NCBI GenBank assembly: GCA_022706085.1 | Contig: JAKJDF010000011.1 | Location: 48,219 to 112,218 of the forward strand | From: Candidatus Latescibacterota bacterium | GTDB lineage: Bacteria > Latescibacterota > MWCZ01 | Reading direction: 5' to 3' | DNA: 64,000 nucleotides | In this document: positions 50,893-59,807 of the stretch, one piece after another | Layout of the letters: each line of letters opens with the position of its first letter | Position numbering within the stretch: position 1 is the first letter of the stretch | Program-made: the position numbers and the translations under genes | Notes under the pieces: model-generated | Databases searched by the model: none | The model's input: the letters and a program-made list of their open reading frames with translations, nothing else | Told to the model about the DNA's origin: nothing

Positions 50893-50977
50893 AACTTCCG
50901 CCGCATGGAACCTTCCGCCCGGGAAGCGCCATTCGCCCCGTTCGAATCTCGCGCGGTTCCGTGAGGAGCCGCTCGCT

Positions 50978-51439
50978 TTACCACGGCAGGACATTGATCT
51001 CCCCTTGGAACGGCCATTCGTCTGGGTTTCCGCGGAGACCCTTGCGGACGGGATTTTGGGCAACGTAGTCCCACTTGTCCTCGTACCCCTCGGATCTCCT
51101 CAGTTGTGTATCCCAGAACGACTTCTGCCAGATTGGTTGCTCGCTCCGCCGCGGCCAGCGCATCGAGGCAAATGTTTTCCAGCACTTCACCCATGCAGCC
51201 AACTCGGGGTATTCGGGACCCGCAGGCGCACAGAACAGATGAACATGATCCGGCATGATCAGATATCTGCCGACGATCCAGCCCCGGGTCGCTTCCCACG
51301 CCTCACGCAATGTATGGTGCGCCTCCCTGGTAGCCAGGATCCTTTTCCGGTCCTTCGTGCACACCGTCAGGAAGACGATAATCGGTCCTTCCGCGAGACT
51401 GACTGTCGGCTTATGAACTGGCGATTTCCTGGTATTCAT
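50978..51439 (-). CDS. REP-associated tyrosine transposase (RAYT, Y1/IS200-like)
   Basis: A 153-residue HUH-type transposase. The His-x-His motif is HVHLF (YLIMPDHVHLFCAP) and the likely nucleophile Tyr lies in WDYVAQNPVRKGL. This is the domesticated IS200/IS605-related group that mobilises REP sequences. Palindromic GGGACCC...GGGTCC repeats flank the gene on both sides in opposite orientation (50869-50892 and 51509-51532). The start at 51439 is weakly supported; a GTG 11 codons earlier is possible. Confidence 0.85.
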   Translation of the reverse strand: MNTRKSPVHKPTVSLAEGPIIVFLTVCTKDRKRILATREAHHTLREAWEATRGWIVGRYLIMPDHVHLFCAPAGPEYPELAAWVKCWKTFASMRWPRRSEQPIWQKSFWDTQLRRSEGYEDKWDYVAQNPVRKGLRGNPDEWPFQGEINVLPW

Positions 51440-51508
51440 TTGGCTTTCTCGCAAAAACCCCGCGCGCGACACTACCGCTCCATGGCAGTACTTGCCTCTG
51501 ACGTGTCT

Positions 51509-51532
51509 GGAGGGACCCGCTCCGTCGGGTCC
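51509..51532 (+). repeat. REP-like palindrome upstream of the RAYT gene
   Basis: GGAGGGACCCGCTCCGTCGG followed by GTCC. A related GGAGGGGCCCGCTTCGTCGG is at 56557-56582. Confidence 0.8.
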
Positions 51533-51598
51533 AGTGGAGACGAACGCCCCTCCGGGACCGGTGGCGCCCGCCTGTAACTCGCACCGTCGTTCCCGCGC

Positions 51599-51618
51599 AG
51601 GCGGGAATCCAGCTTCGC
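51599..51618 (-). repeat. dRS3-like palindromic repeat, variant
   Basis: GTTCCCGCGCAGGCGGGAAT; only the first base departs from the consensus. Confidence 0.75.
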
Positions 51619-51649
51619 CCCCAACCCCGACCCGCGCTGCGTCCCACGG

Positions 51650-52930
51650 TCACGACCGCACGTACCTCCTCTGCCAGTCAACTATTCGCTCCCTGAGGGC
51701 GGCAACCTCCGCCGCGCGCTCGGCCCCGTCCACAAGGTTTGTCATTTCGTACGGGTCCGCGGCGAAATCGTACAGCTGCGTCGGCGTGAACTCCTCACCC
51801 TCCACCACCAGCTTCAGGTTCCCCTCGCAGACCATCTTCCAGTTCGGCATCTCCGAAAAGACGGGGCCGTTGAGCTCCTGCACCTCACCCCGTGTGAGCG
51901 GCGCAAATGACCTCCCGGGCAGTCCGTCTCTCGGCGGGAGCCCCAGCCATTCAAGGCACGTGGGGAAGAAGTCAATACCTGAGACAAGGGCTCTTGTTCT
52001 CGCGCCGCCGGCGCCGCCCGGTACCCGCACAATAAGCGGGATGCCGCTGGATTCCTCATACGGCAGCGATTTGTTCTTCAGGCCGTGGCTGCCCTGCATG
52101 TCCCCGTGGTCCGACGTAAACACGACCACGGTGTCTTCCGCCCTGCCCAGCCGTTCCAGCTCCGCGAGAATCCGTCCGACGTTGGCATCAATCTGACTGA
52201 CAAGGGCATAGTAAAGGCGCAGGTACTCGTTCAGGTTGTTGCCGTACCGCTGATAATCGGGGCACGAATCGGGTGGCCACGGGCTGGGCGGGCTCCACGT
52301 CCGGGTGTAAGGGTCGATTTCCCGGCTGTTCGGTCTCCGTCTGATGGTGACCCCCGCGTACATCCGTTCGAACTCCGGCGATGGCTGCACCGGGTAATGC
52401 GGCGCCTGGTACGACACAAACAGCGCGAACGGGTTCGGCGCGAGGCCCCGCAGCTTTCCGATGGTGAGGTCCGTCGTCACGTCTGTCCGGTGGCGGTCGA
52501 AGCAGTGTTCCCGGTTGTCCCTGTCGTAGAAACAGACGTTGTGGATGAAGCCGTTGTAACACTGGTAGCCGATGAAGTCGGAGAACCCGCCGCGCAGCTC
52601 CTCCGGGATCGGTCCATTTCCCGCGCCGCCGATGTGCCATTTGCCCACGTAACAGGTTTCATACCCACCGCCGTTCAGCGCATCAGCCAGCGTCACACAG
52701 CCCGCAGGAATCCGCGCCGCGTTCTTCATCGTCCCGGTCTGGGAGGAATAGAGACCGGTAAAAAGATTGATACGAAAGGGCGTGCAGACGGGGCAGTTGG
52801 AGTACGCCCGCTCGAACAACATCCCGCGCTGTGCCAGCGAATCGAGGTTCGGCGTGCGGATATCTGGCGTACCCATGCAGCGCAGCGCGTACCGGTGCAT
52901 CTGGTCGGCGAAGATGAAAAGCAGGTTCAC
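51650..52930 (-). CDS. Type I (S1) sulfatase
   Basis: A 426-residue sulfatase beginning MNLLFIFADQMHRYALRCMGTPDIRTPNLDSLA. The formylglycine motif is C49-TPF-R53, followed by INLFTG. Later motifs are VGKWHIGG, TSDHGDMQGSHGL and KNKSLPYEES. The metal-binding pair is AD-Q and not DD-Q, as in several choline- or heparan-type sulfatases. No signal peptide. Start is GTG (AAAGGAG five bases upstream). It stands divergent from a TIM-barrel-like gene at 53129, sharing a 198-bp gap. Confidence 0.92.
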   Translation of the reverse strand: MNLLFIFADQMHRYALRCMGTPDIRTPNLDSLAQRGMLFERAYSNCPVCTPFRINLFTGLYSSQTGTMKNAARIPAGCVTLADALNGGGYETCYVGKWHIGGAGNGPIPEELRGGFSDFIGYQCYNGFIHNVCFYDRDNREHCFDRHRTDVTTDLTIGKLRGLAPNPFALFVSYQAPHYPVQPSPEFERMYAGVTIRRRPNSREIDPYTRTWSPPSPWPPDSCPDYQRYGNNLNEYLRLYYALVSQIDANVGRILAELERLGRAEDTVVVFTSDHGDMQGSHGLKNKSLPYEESSGIPLIVRVPGGAGGARTRALVSGIDFFPTCLEWLGLPPRDGLPGRSFAPLTRGEVQELNGPVFSEMPNWKMVCEGNLKLVVEGEEFTPTQLYDFAADPYEMTNLVDGAERAAEVAALRERIVDWQRRYVRS

Positions 52931-53128
52931 GAAGGCTCCTTTGCACAACGAGAGGATCGGTCAGAAAAATACCGAGGACCGGGGCTTCGTCCATCCCCAC
53001 GCGAACCGGCGCCGCCCGGGGGATGTTGCCACGGTTGCCGGAGACGCGGGCCCATGCCTACTTTGAAAATGCCGCACCAACGTCCGGCACGGAGTGTGTG
53101 ACGAAGACACATGTGACAGGAGATAACC

Positions 53129-54250
53129 GTGGATTTGCTCGACCACGGGTTCTGGGACTACACGACGCCGTTCGCCGGCGGCATGGAAGCGTACAGGCGG
53201 GATGACTATCTCCGGCTTGTGGATGACATGGCCGAAGCCGGAATGAACTCGCTCATGATCTGTGTCAAATGGCTGACGACGGGATACCGCTCGCGCCTGC
53301 CGTTTCTCGACCAACTCCCCGGGAACCCGGTGATCGAATCTGACAACCAGCTTCTTCGCGAGGCCATCTCGACGGCGCACGAACGCGGCATCAAGGTGTG
53401 GCTGGGCGCGGTGGTGAGCATTTTTGTCGTCGAAAACTACGGCGGACAGCCGTACGAAACGTCAGACAGGCTCCCCCTCGGGTATCCCATTGTGCCGTTC
53501 GGCCTCTACGACCCCGACATGCCGGAGTTCGAGGAGCGGGCCGTGGCCATCGCGGAAGAGATCGTAGAGCAGTTCCCGGACATCGACGGCCTCGAAATCG
53601 AGATGGAAGGCTGCGGCCGCGAATCCCCCCACCGCATCGCCGCCTATGAGCGTTGGGCGGCGCAAACCGGCGCAAAACCCTTCGCGGAAATCGGGCATCC
53701 CTTCAACCCGCGCGTGTTCGATGTGCCCGAATGGCGGGACTACACCACCGCGCGGCGCATTGAGGTGCTGCACGCCATCGAGCGGGCTGTCCGTGCGAAG
53801 GGGTTCACGGGGGATCTGGCAACGCTGTGGGAGAACTCCGCCATCCAGTACGCGGTTGGCATGGAGGTAAACCTGCGCATGTTCCAGAAGGAGTGTCCCG
53901 GGTGGACAGGAATCACCTACGAACATGACAAATGGAACCACCGGTACGCCTGCATGGACCTGAACGTCGCCACGCCAAAGGAACTGGGCATGAAGGTCTA
54001 CAACCTGCCCCGCGGCGTCATGACCTGGTGCGACCAGTGGCCCATGCCGATCCGCATCGAAGAGAACTGGCGGATGGACGTGGAAGACATCCAGCGCTTC
54101 CAGCCGGACGGCGTCTGGTGGATGGGTTCGGGTTCGAACAACGACGGGGCGCACGCCAGCCTTTCCCGCCTGCGCGAGCTCGGATATCCCGACGGCAGAT
54201 CAGCCCGGAAGGCGCTGCTGAACACCATCTCTCCGCTCTTTTGCCGCTGA
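53129..54250 (+). CDS. TIM-barrel glycoside-hydrolase-like protein, unknown
   Basis: A 373-residue protein with barrel-like strands: MDLLDHGFWDYTTPFAGGMEAYRRDDYLRLVDDMAEAGMNSLMICVKW, REAISTAHERGIKVWLGAVVSIF, FPDIDGLEIEMEGCG (a conserved acidic pair), and GDLATLWENSAIQYA. No family was recognised, though the architecture resembles glycosidase-type barrels found beside sulfatases. GTG start has AGGAG six to seven bases upstream. The FAD oxidoreductase gene begins about 40 bp later. Confidence 0.65.
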   Translation: MDLLDHGFWDYTTPFAGGMEAYRRDDYLRLVDDMAEAGMNSLMICVKWLTTGYRSRLPFLDQLPGNPVIESDNQLLREAISTAHERGIKVWLGAVVSIFVVENYGGQPYETSDRLPLGYPIVPFGLYDPDMPEFEERAVAIAEEIVEQFPDIDGLEIEMEGCGRESPHRIAAYERWAAQTGAKPFAEIGHPFNPRVFDVPEWRDYTTARRIEVLHAIERAVRAKGFTGDLATLWENSAIQYAVGMEVNLRMFQKECPGWTGITYEHDKWNHRYACMDLNVATPKELGMKVYNLPRGVMTWCDQWPMPIRIEENWRMDVEDIQRFQPDGVWWMGSGSNNDGAHASLSRLRELGYPDGRSARKALLNTISPLFCR

Positions 54251-54291
54251 TCGAATCGCACGGAAAGGTGAATCTGCCGGTGGCCGAAAAG

Positions 54292-55695
54292 ATGCCGACA
54301 ACGCTCAGCGAACCGGGACACGACGTGCCGGTTCTTGCGTCGTACGACGTCGTCGTGTGCGGAGGCGGGCCGGCAGGCTGTGCTGCTGCCATCGCCGCCG
54401 CGCGTAACGGCGCGAAGACGTTGGTGCTGGAAAAAGAGGGCTACCTCGGCGGAGCACCCTGCACGCAGCTTGTGTGCGTAATCCTGAGTACCAACGGCGT
54501 GGATTTCCAGGGCATCTGGCACGAATACATTGCCCGGCTCCAGGCACGCAACGCTGTGCGACCCTTTTCGCGGCCGTTCCCCGGCGGGCACATCCGCAGC
54601 GTCACCGACCCCGAACAGGTGAAGTTCGTATGGGACGAACTGCTTACCGAAGCCGGCGTGGAGATGCTCCACCATTCGTACGGCGCGGTGTGTTCCGTGG
54701 AAGACGGCGTGGCGAAAGGTGTTTTCGTGGAAACCCGCGCCGGGCGGCAAGCGATTCTCGCGAAGTGCGTGGTGGATGCCACCGGGGACGGCATTGTCGC
54801 TGCGCAGACCGGCATCCCCTTTGAGCCGGGCGACGGCGAGCACCTCTGGGCCATGGCGCTGACGAAAATGTTCCGCATGGGCAATGTCCGCAAACCCGCC
54901 AACTGGCCGGACGAAGAGGCGCTGGCCCGCATCGAACGGGAACTGACGGCGGCCATCGAACGGGGCGAATACACCGCGCCGGTGATCGTTGAGAAGAAGC
55001 GATTCATGGGATACGTGCGGAACTGGTCGTGGGGTATGCCCCAGAATCGCACGGAGTTCCTCTCGCTCATAGGCCGCGTGCTGAAGGTGAACCCGCTCGA
55101 CCCGTTCGACCTCACCCGCGCGGAACGTGAAGGGCGCGAACAGGCCCGGCAGGCCGCGGATGCCCTCTGCCGCTTCGTGCCCGGGTTCGAGGAAGCCTAC
55201 CTGCTCGATACCTCCAACCAGATCGGGGTGCGCTCCTCACGGCGCCTGCGCGGCATCGCTACCGTGTCGGATGAAGACGTCTGGAACTTCAACAAGTATC
55301 CCGACAGCATCGCCCGGGCTTCGTGGGACGTGGACGTCTGGCCCGCCGACAGCTACAGCAAAGCCGCGGTGCCGATCGGAACGGATGGCTACAAATGGCG
55401 GCAGGAGCGCATGGAGCGAGGCGACTACTTCGACATTCCCTACGGTGCCATCGTGGCGGACGGGGTAGACAATCTGTTCATGGCGGGGCGGTGCATTTCC
55501 GCCAGCCACCTTGCACAGGCAAGCCTCCGCATCCAGCAAACGTGCATGTCCACCGGGCAGGCGGCCGGCACGGCGGCGGCCCTCTGCGTGCGCACCGGAG
55601 CGTCACCTCACACGCTCGACCCTCAGCCAGTGATCCGCCAACTGGAGCAGGACAGGGCGGCGGTGAAGCCGGCGCTGGACGCTTCTCAGCTTTGA
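54292..55695 (+). CDS. FAD-dependent oxidoreductase
   Basis: A 467-residue flavoprotein. The ADP-binding loop DVVVCGGGPAGCAAAIAAARNGAKTLVLEKEGYLGG lies near the N-terminus, and the distal FAD motif is GVDNLFMAGRCISASHLAQASLRIQ. It belongs to the large fumarate-reductase/glucose-inhibited or xanthan-lyase-associated FAD group. Candidate start codons are ATG 54292 (used) and GTG 54268 or 54280; none has an ideal ribosome site. It lies between the TIM-barrel and MBL genes, all co-directional with short gaps. Confidence 0.85.
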   Translation: MPTTLSEPGHDVPVLASYDVVVCGGGPAGCAAAIAAARNGAKTLVLEKEGYLGGAPCTQLVCVILSTNGVDFQGIWHEYIARLQARNAVRPFSRPFPGGHIRSVTDPEQVKFVWDELLTEAGVEMLHHSYGAVCSVEDGVAKGVFVETRAGRQAILAKCVVDATGDGIVAAQTGIPFEPGDGEHLWAMALTKMFRMGNVRKPANWPDEEALARIERELTAAIERGEYTAPVIVEKKRFMGYVRNWSWGMPQNRTEFLSLIGRVLKVNPLDPFDLTRAEREGREQARQAADALCRFVPGFEEAYLLDTSNQIGVRSSRRLRGIATVSDEDVWNFNKYPDSIARASWDVDVWPADSYSKAAVPIGTDGYKWRQERMERGDYFDIPYGAIVADGVDNLFMAGRCISASHLAQASLRIQQTCMSTGQAAGTAAALCVRTGASPHTLDPQPVIRQLEQDRAAVKPALDASQL

Positions 55696-55724
55696 GCAGA
55701 CCGCGTTCCGATGGAGACATCATC

Positions 55725-56516
55725 ATGAACGAACACGCAGTGCTGACGGTGCTCGGCTCGTGCAGCGGCACGGAACCCATGCCGGGGCGGCATCACACCT
55801 CCATCGCCATGGAATACTGCGGGCGGACCTACTGGTTCGACGCGGGCGAAAACTGCGCCCATGCGGGGTACACCGGTGGAGTGGACCTGTTCGGCACCGA
55901 GGCCATTTTCATCTCCCACGCACACATGGATCATGTCGGCGGCCTGCCGCACCTGCTCTGGACATTCCAGAAGATCGCCCGGGCAACAGAGGAGGGAAAA
56001 CGGCGCCTCACCGGCCGAAATATCGAGATATTCCTGCCCGAGATGCGCCCGTGGAAAGGCCTTATGACCTTCATCGCCGACGACGCGGGCGAGTACCGCG
56101 GGCCTTTCACGCTGATGCCGCACCTCTTCGACGACGGCGTGATCTTCGACCGGGACGGCGTGCGGGTGACCGCGCTCCACAACGACCACCTCGGTGCCGT
56201 GGAACCGCATGCGTCGTTCTCATTCCGCGTGGATGTCGGCCCGAAGGCGTTTGTGTTCTCAGGAGACGTCAAACACGTGAGCGAGCTTGCGCCCCTGCTG
56301 GACGGGATCGAACTCCTCCTCATGGAAACCGGCCACCATGCGCCGGAGGAGATCTGCGCATGGGTGAAGGAATCCGGTAAGCAGATCGGCAAGCTGGTGT
56401 TTGTGCACCACGGGCGGCGGATTCTCTACAACTACGCCGGCGAACTGGAAAAGGCGCAGCGCATTCTGGGCGACCGGGTGCAGATCGCCAACGACCGTAC
56501 CCGGCTGGAGCTGTAG
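55725..56516 (+). CDS. Metallo-beta-lactamase-fold hydrolase (RNase Z/PhnP-like)
   Basis: A 263-residue MBL protein with the motif HAHMDHVGG (H-x-H-x-D-H), a later HND-H (TALHNDHLG), Asp in FSGDVKH, and a final His in VHHGRR. The lack of a glyoxalase-type insert and the FDAGENC start suggest the RNase Z/PhnP/arylsulfatase-like branch. The substrate is unknown; given the neighbours, a sugar-ester or cyclic phosphate is only a guess. GGAG precedes the ATG by eight bases. Confidence 0.87.
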   Translation: MNEHAVLTVLGSCSGTEPMPGRHHTSIAMEYCGRTYWFDAGENCAHAGYTGGVDLFGTEAIFISHAHMDHVGGLPHLLWTFQKIARATEEGKRRLTGRNIEIFLPEMRPWKGLMTFIADDAGEYRGPFTLMPHLFDDGVIFDRDGVRVTALHNDHLGAVEPHASFSFRVDVGPKAFVFSGDVKHVSELAPLLDGIELLLMETGHHAPEEICAWVKESGKQIGKLVFVHHGRRILYNYAGELEKAQRILGDRVQIANDRTRLEL

Positions 56517-56556
56517 AAACGCAGGGCAGGCGAGGTTCTCCTCGACACGCCGCATG

Positions 56557-56582
56557 GAGGGGCCCGCTTCGTCGGGTCCCCT
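56557..56582 (+). repeat. REP-like palindrome, distant copy
   Basis: GGAGGGGCCCGCTTCGTCGG followed by GTCCCC, about 5 kb from the RAYT gene. Confidence 0.65.
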
Positions 56583-56635
56583 TTGCCCCGGCAGATTGAG
56601 TGTCGCAACACGGTCGTCTGGCGCGGCGCTGTCCC

Positions 56636-58792
56636 CTATCGTGCGCGGTGCGGCGTGTCGAGACGACCCTCCAGCGCCCTCCCGCGGTACACTTCCTCCG
56701 CCTGTTCAAGCCGGTCGAGGATGCGCGCCCTTACGTCCTCCCCCCACGCGCCGTTTTCGTTCTCGAAAAGGTCGGCACGGTTCAGGACCGCGTTCCGGTA
56801 CGCCGCCACCCACTCCGCAAAGTAACGCGCCGCCTCCGGATCGGGCCTCATTGTCCGTCCATCCACTGCCACGTACACCGGGCTCGTGTGCGCAAACTGC
56901 CCGATTCCCTCTGCCTTCCACTCCTCGGGAATCAGCTCATCCGCCAGCCCATCCCCCTTCGGCCCGAACGCCCGCAGGGCAACCCAGCAGCTCTCGGACA
57001 CCGGGAGCATGAATGACCCGTGTATCTCCCCATCCGCACCCGGTTGAACCGCGTACGCGACGCGCCCGTTGACGATCACCTCCGCTCGCGTAAGCCCCCG
57101 GCCGGATACCGCCCGGAACTTCACCTCAAGGCTCCGATTCCGCGCAACCCGCGCCTCGTCACCGGGCTGCTTCCCGTTCACCGAAAGCCACATCAAGGGG
57201 CCGTTTGTCGCAAACGTCGCGCCTCTCCGATGTGCGTCGGCGATCTCCGCCCACGCACCCGACGGAGCGTACACATAAGTCCGCGCCGCTCCGGGATGCA
57301 TCCGCCCCTGATCAACGTACGCGTCCGTGGAAGCAGCCACGGCGGAACGGAATCCGGCATTCAACATGCGGTAGTAGACCGGCAGCTTCTCCGCCGTTGC
57401 GTTGGGCCCGTCCGGTGCAAGGATGTCGAACGCGGGGTTCTGCCCGAGCGCCAGATCCACCGGCCACTCACGGGCCAGCAGAAGCCGCGCCGGGTCGGCT
57501 ATGCCCGCCAGCAACCCGTCCGCCGCCAGATCGCCCGACGGGTGCGCATACACAAGCGCGCCCCCGGCGGAATCCAGCGCGGCGCCCAGATCGAGGTTCA
57601 TCGGCCACGGTACGAGCTTCATGGGAAAACCATCCGCCGGTATTGTCCGCGCGTTGAGGGTGTACACGTGCCCGTGGAAATCGCTTACCGCCTCAATGCC
57701 GATTTCGCCGGCGAACCCTGGTACGTGAAGCGGAGCGGAACGCGCAATGAACTCCCGCGCCTCCTTCTCTTCCCCCTTGAACGAAAGCCACCCAAGCCCC
57801 TCCGCCCGGGCGATCTGGAACACGTCTGCCGGAACCATCTGCGGGTGGAGCGAATACCGGTGGAAGAACAGGTGAATGTGCGCGTCTCCGCTTTGCCACC
57901 CTTCGGCGGAAAGAGGCCACCGGTGCGCCAGCCGGGGAGCAACCTCGGTGGTATGCCCGGCCCGGATGTCCACCGTATCCCGCCAGATCGAATACTCGAA
58001 CCCGCGTGTGACGAACACCGCCGCACGGCCCGCCGGCAGCGCAAGCTCGAACGGCGCACCCATCGCGTGGAACGACCCGTCGAGGAACTGGTAGCTGCCC
58101 TCCGGAGCGTAGTGGCGCCCATCGGCAGCGGTGATCAGCACCCGCGCGAACCCCGGTGCCTGATCCTCCCCCGCCCGCACCACTCCGCGCACACGGCCCC
58201 ACCCGGCGGGCGTCCGGATCATCCCCGCCGGCACCAGCGCCACATCATCAAACGCGACGGTGCCGTCCGTCTCGATATCGGCCTCACACACGAGGGACAC
58301 CGTGCACGAAGAGGCTTCCGGTGGCGCGCTCACGCCCAGCCAGCACCGAACCCAGCCATCTGTTCCGATGGAGCGGATGCGCCGCTCGGAGATTCCGCAC
58401 CGGTCCCCGGCAGCGTCGAAGAACGTCACCCGCACCCCGACGAAGCCCGTGTGCGTCGTCCAGTGCCACGGGGTGCTGCCCGCCAGCAAGGCCCACCATT
58501 CGAGTCGGTATGCCGATCCGCCCTGCACCGGCACGCGCTCGCTTGTCCATGCCTGCCGATCCATTCGTGCCGCAAAACGGATGCTGCGCACTCCCCCGTG
58601 CGCCCCGCCTTCAGGCCACGTCTCGCCGCGCCGCGCCACGGGGCCCGAGTACGTCCACCCGGAAGGCCCGCCGCCCGCCGCGTCTTCAAATCCGCCGTTG
58701 GGAAGCAGAGTGGTCATAGCGTGAGCGCCGTGCGCAGACGGTGCGAGAAAGGGGAGGATGAGACAGGGTACAAACCTGAGGAGACAGCCCAT
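56636..58792 (-). CDS. CehA/McbA-family (PHP-like) metallohydrolase with N-terminal beta-sandwich
   Basis: A 718-residue secreted protein: a signal peptide (LLRFVPCLILPFLAPSAHGAHA), a carbohydrate-binding-like domain (NGGFEDAAGGGPSGWTYSG), and then a carboxypeptidase-regulatory-like domain. A PHP-type metal domain follows: GDAHIHLFFHRYSL (His-x-His), DFHGHVYTLN, ALVYAHPSGDL and TDAYVDQG. CehA-type enzymes hydrolyse esters and carbamates using metals. Start at 58792 follows GGAG by nine bases; a GTG five codons earlier is less suited. It is convergent with the MBL gene. Confidence 0.82.
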   Translation of the reverse strand: MGCLLRFVPCLILPFLAPSAHGAHAMTTLLPNGGFEDAAGGGPSGWTYSGPVARRGETWPEGGAHGGVRSIRFAARMDRQAWTSERVPVQGGSAYRLEWWALLAGSTPWHWTTHTGFVGVRVTFFDAAGDRCGISERRIRSIGTDGWVRCWLGVSAPPEASSCTVSLVCEADIETDGTVAFDDVALVPAGMIRTPAGWGRVRGVVRAGEDQAPGFARVLITAADGRHYAPEGSYQFLDGSFHAMGAPFELALPAGRAAVFVTRGFEYSIWRDTVDIRAGHTTEVAPRLAHRWPLSAEGWQSGDAHIHLFFHRYSLHPQMVPADVFQIARAEGLGWLSFKGEEKEAREFIARSAPLHVPGFAGEIGIEAVSDFHGHVYTLNARTIPADGFPMKLVPWPMNLDLGAALDSAGGALVYAHPSGDLAADGLLAGIADPARLLLAREWPVDLALGQNPAFDILAPDGPNATAEKLPVYYRMLNAGFRSAVAASTDAYVDQGRMHPGAARTYVYAPSGAWAEIADAHRRGATFATNGPLMWLSVNGKQPGDEARVARNRSLEVKFRAVSGRGLTRAEVIVNGRVAYAVQPGADGEIHGSFMLPVSESCWVALRAFGPKGDGLADELIPEEWKAEGIGQFAHTSPVYVAVDGRTMRPDPEAARYFAEWVAAYRNAVLNRADLFENENGAWGEDVRARILDRLEQAEEVYRGRALEGRLDTPHRAR

Positions 58793-58897
58793 AACCGGTT
58801 TCTCCACCAGTTGGCAGCGTTACCCGGTCGCCGGCGAACAAAAACCCCCGGCTCCCCTCGAAGCCGAGGATTCGCGGCGGTCACCGTTATCCCCGTC

Positions 58898-59245
58898 CTA
58901 TGCGGGCACCCGTGTGCCTGCTCCTGCTCCCACCTTATTGTGCGACCGCCCCGCAGAAACGTACTTCACCGGGATTTTCAGGCGCTTCGCCTCGCTGTCG
59001 AAATGTGCCTGAAGATTGACCCAGAAGGAAACGGGCAAACCGAGGCCTCTGGCAAGCGCCTCGGCAATATCCTCTGTGATTCGGATCTCGTCCGCGATCA
59101 CTGCATCTAACGTCTCTGCCGCCAAACCCGTCTTTTCAACGAAACCGTTTCTCGTGATACCAGCCCCAGTGAGATGGTCCTGCACCAACTCCCCGGGTGT
59201 GACAACCCAATTGGGCGGAAAGGCGCTCACCGGTATCTTAGCCAT
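58898..59245 (-). CDS. higA: HigA-family antitoxin (XRE-type HTH)
   Basis: A 115-residue antitoxin. FPPNWVVTPGELVQDHLTGAGITRNGFVEKTGLAAETLDAVI... is the HigA/VapI-type helix-turn-helix. ITEDIAEALARGLGLPVSFWVNLQAHFD is also characteristic. It should bind toxin and repress its own operon; a palindrome in the predicted promoter (59621-59630) is a candidate operator. It overlaps the toxin gene by eight bases and follows it. Confidence 0.88.
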   Translation of the reverse strand: MAKIPVSAFPPNWVVTPGELVQDHLTGAGITRNGFVEKTGLAAETLDAVIADEIRITEDIAEALARGLGLPVSFWVNLQAHFDSEAKRLKIPVKYVSAGRSHNKVGAGAGTRVPA

Positions 59246-59585
59246 TGTGATAATCCTCCACTCGATGAATCACGACGCTCGTAACCCGGACCCAGTCAAG
59301 CCCGCCGTCTGGCTTCGTTGGGATCGGCTCATTTCCCGGCGCAAAAAGCAACCGGCGGCTCTTCGACACGTCCATCGCCAGATATCCCTTCAAGTCGTGT
59401 TTGAGCTCATGACACCTGGCGCTCGGATCCTCGGAAAAGGACAGCGCGGCGAGGTTCGGAGCCGCCTGCAGATCTGTGATGCGTCTCATGATTGTGACTG
59501 CGCAAGATTTGCCGTATCGTCTTTCCAGCTCCATTCTGTTAGCGAACTGCTTCGCCACGCGCTTGTTCGCATATGCGATCTCCAC
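59238..59585 (-). CDS. higB: HigB-like RelE-superfamily toxin
   Basis: A 115-residue basic protein. VEIAYANKRVAKQFANRMELERRYG, TDLQAAPNLAALS, CHELKHDLKGYLAMDVSKSRRLLFAPGNEP and VVIHRVEDYH identify the RelE/HigB fold, which cleaves mRNA on ribosomes. The GTG at 59585 has GGGAG four bases upstream. The toxin-first order is typical for higBA. Confidence 0.88.
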   Translation of the reverse strand: MEIAYANKRVAKQFANRMELERRYGKSCAVTIMRRITDLQAAPNLAALSFSEDPSARCHELKHDLKGYLAMDVSKSRRLLFAPGNEPIPTKPDGGLDWVRVTSVVIHRVEDYHNG

Positions 59586-59605
59586 TCTTCTCCCCCTTAA
59601 TGCAG

Positions 59606-59634
59606 AATCTACCCCACCGGTTTCCGGAAAGCAA
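59606..59634 (-). promoter_or_regulatory. Candidate higBA promoter with palindrome operator
   Basis: Minus strand: TTGCTT at 59634-59629, 17 bp, TAGATT at 59611-59606. The palindrome TTTCCGGAAA (59621-59630) lies within, where HigA could block polymerase. Confidence 0.45.
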
Positions 59635-59807
59635 ATCTGCGCCCCCGAAAGTCGCCAGCAGTTCGTTTTCGGCAGAATGGGAGACAGACTCTCCAAGCCG
59701 GTCCCGTCAGCATATTTCCGGAGTGCCGCGACAGGCTGCAACACGCAACAAGGCTCGGCCACGCCACACGCCTTGCTGCGGGAAATCGGTGGCAGGGTTT
59801 CAGAAGC

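Noticed and set aside
57020..59110. A 696-residue plus-strand frame over the CehA-like and higA genes
   Set aside because: Antisense shadow; both sense genes carry family motifs.
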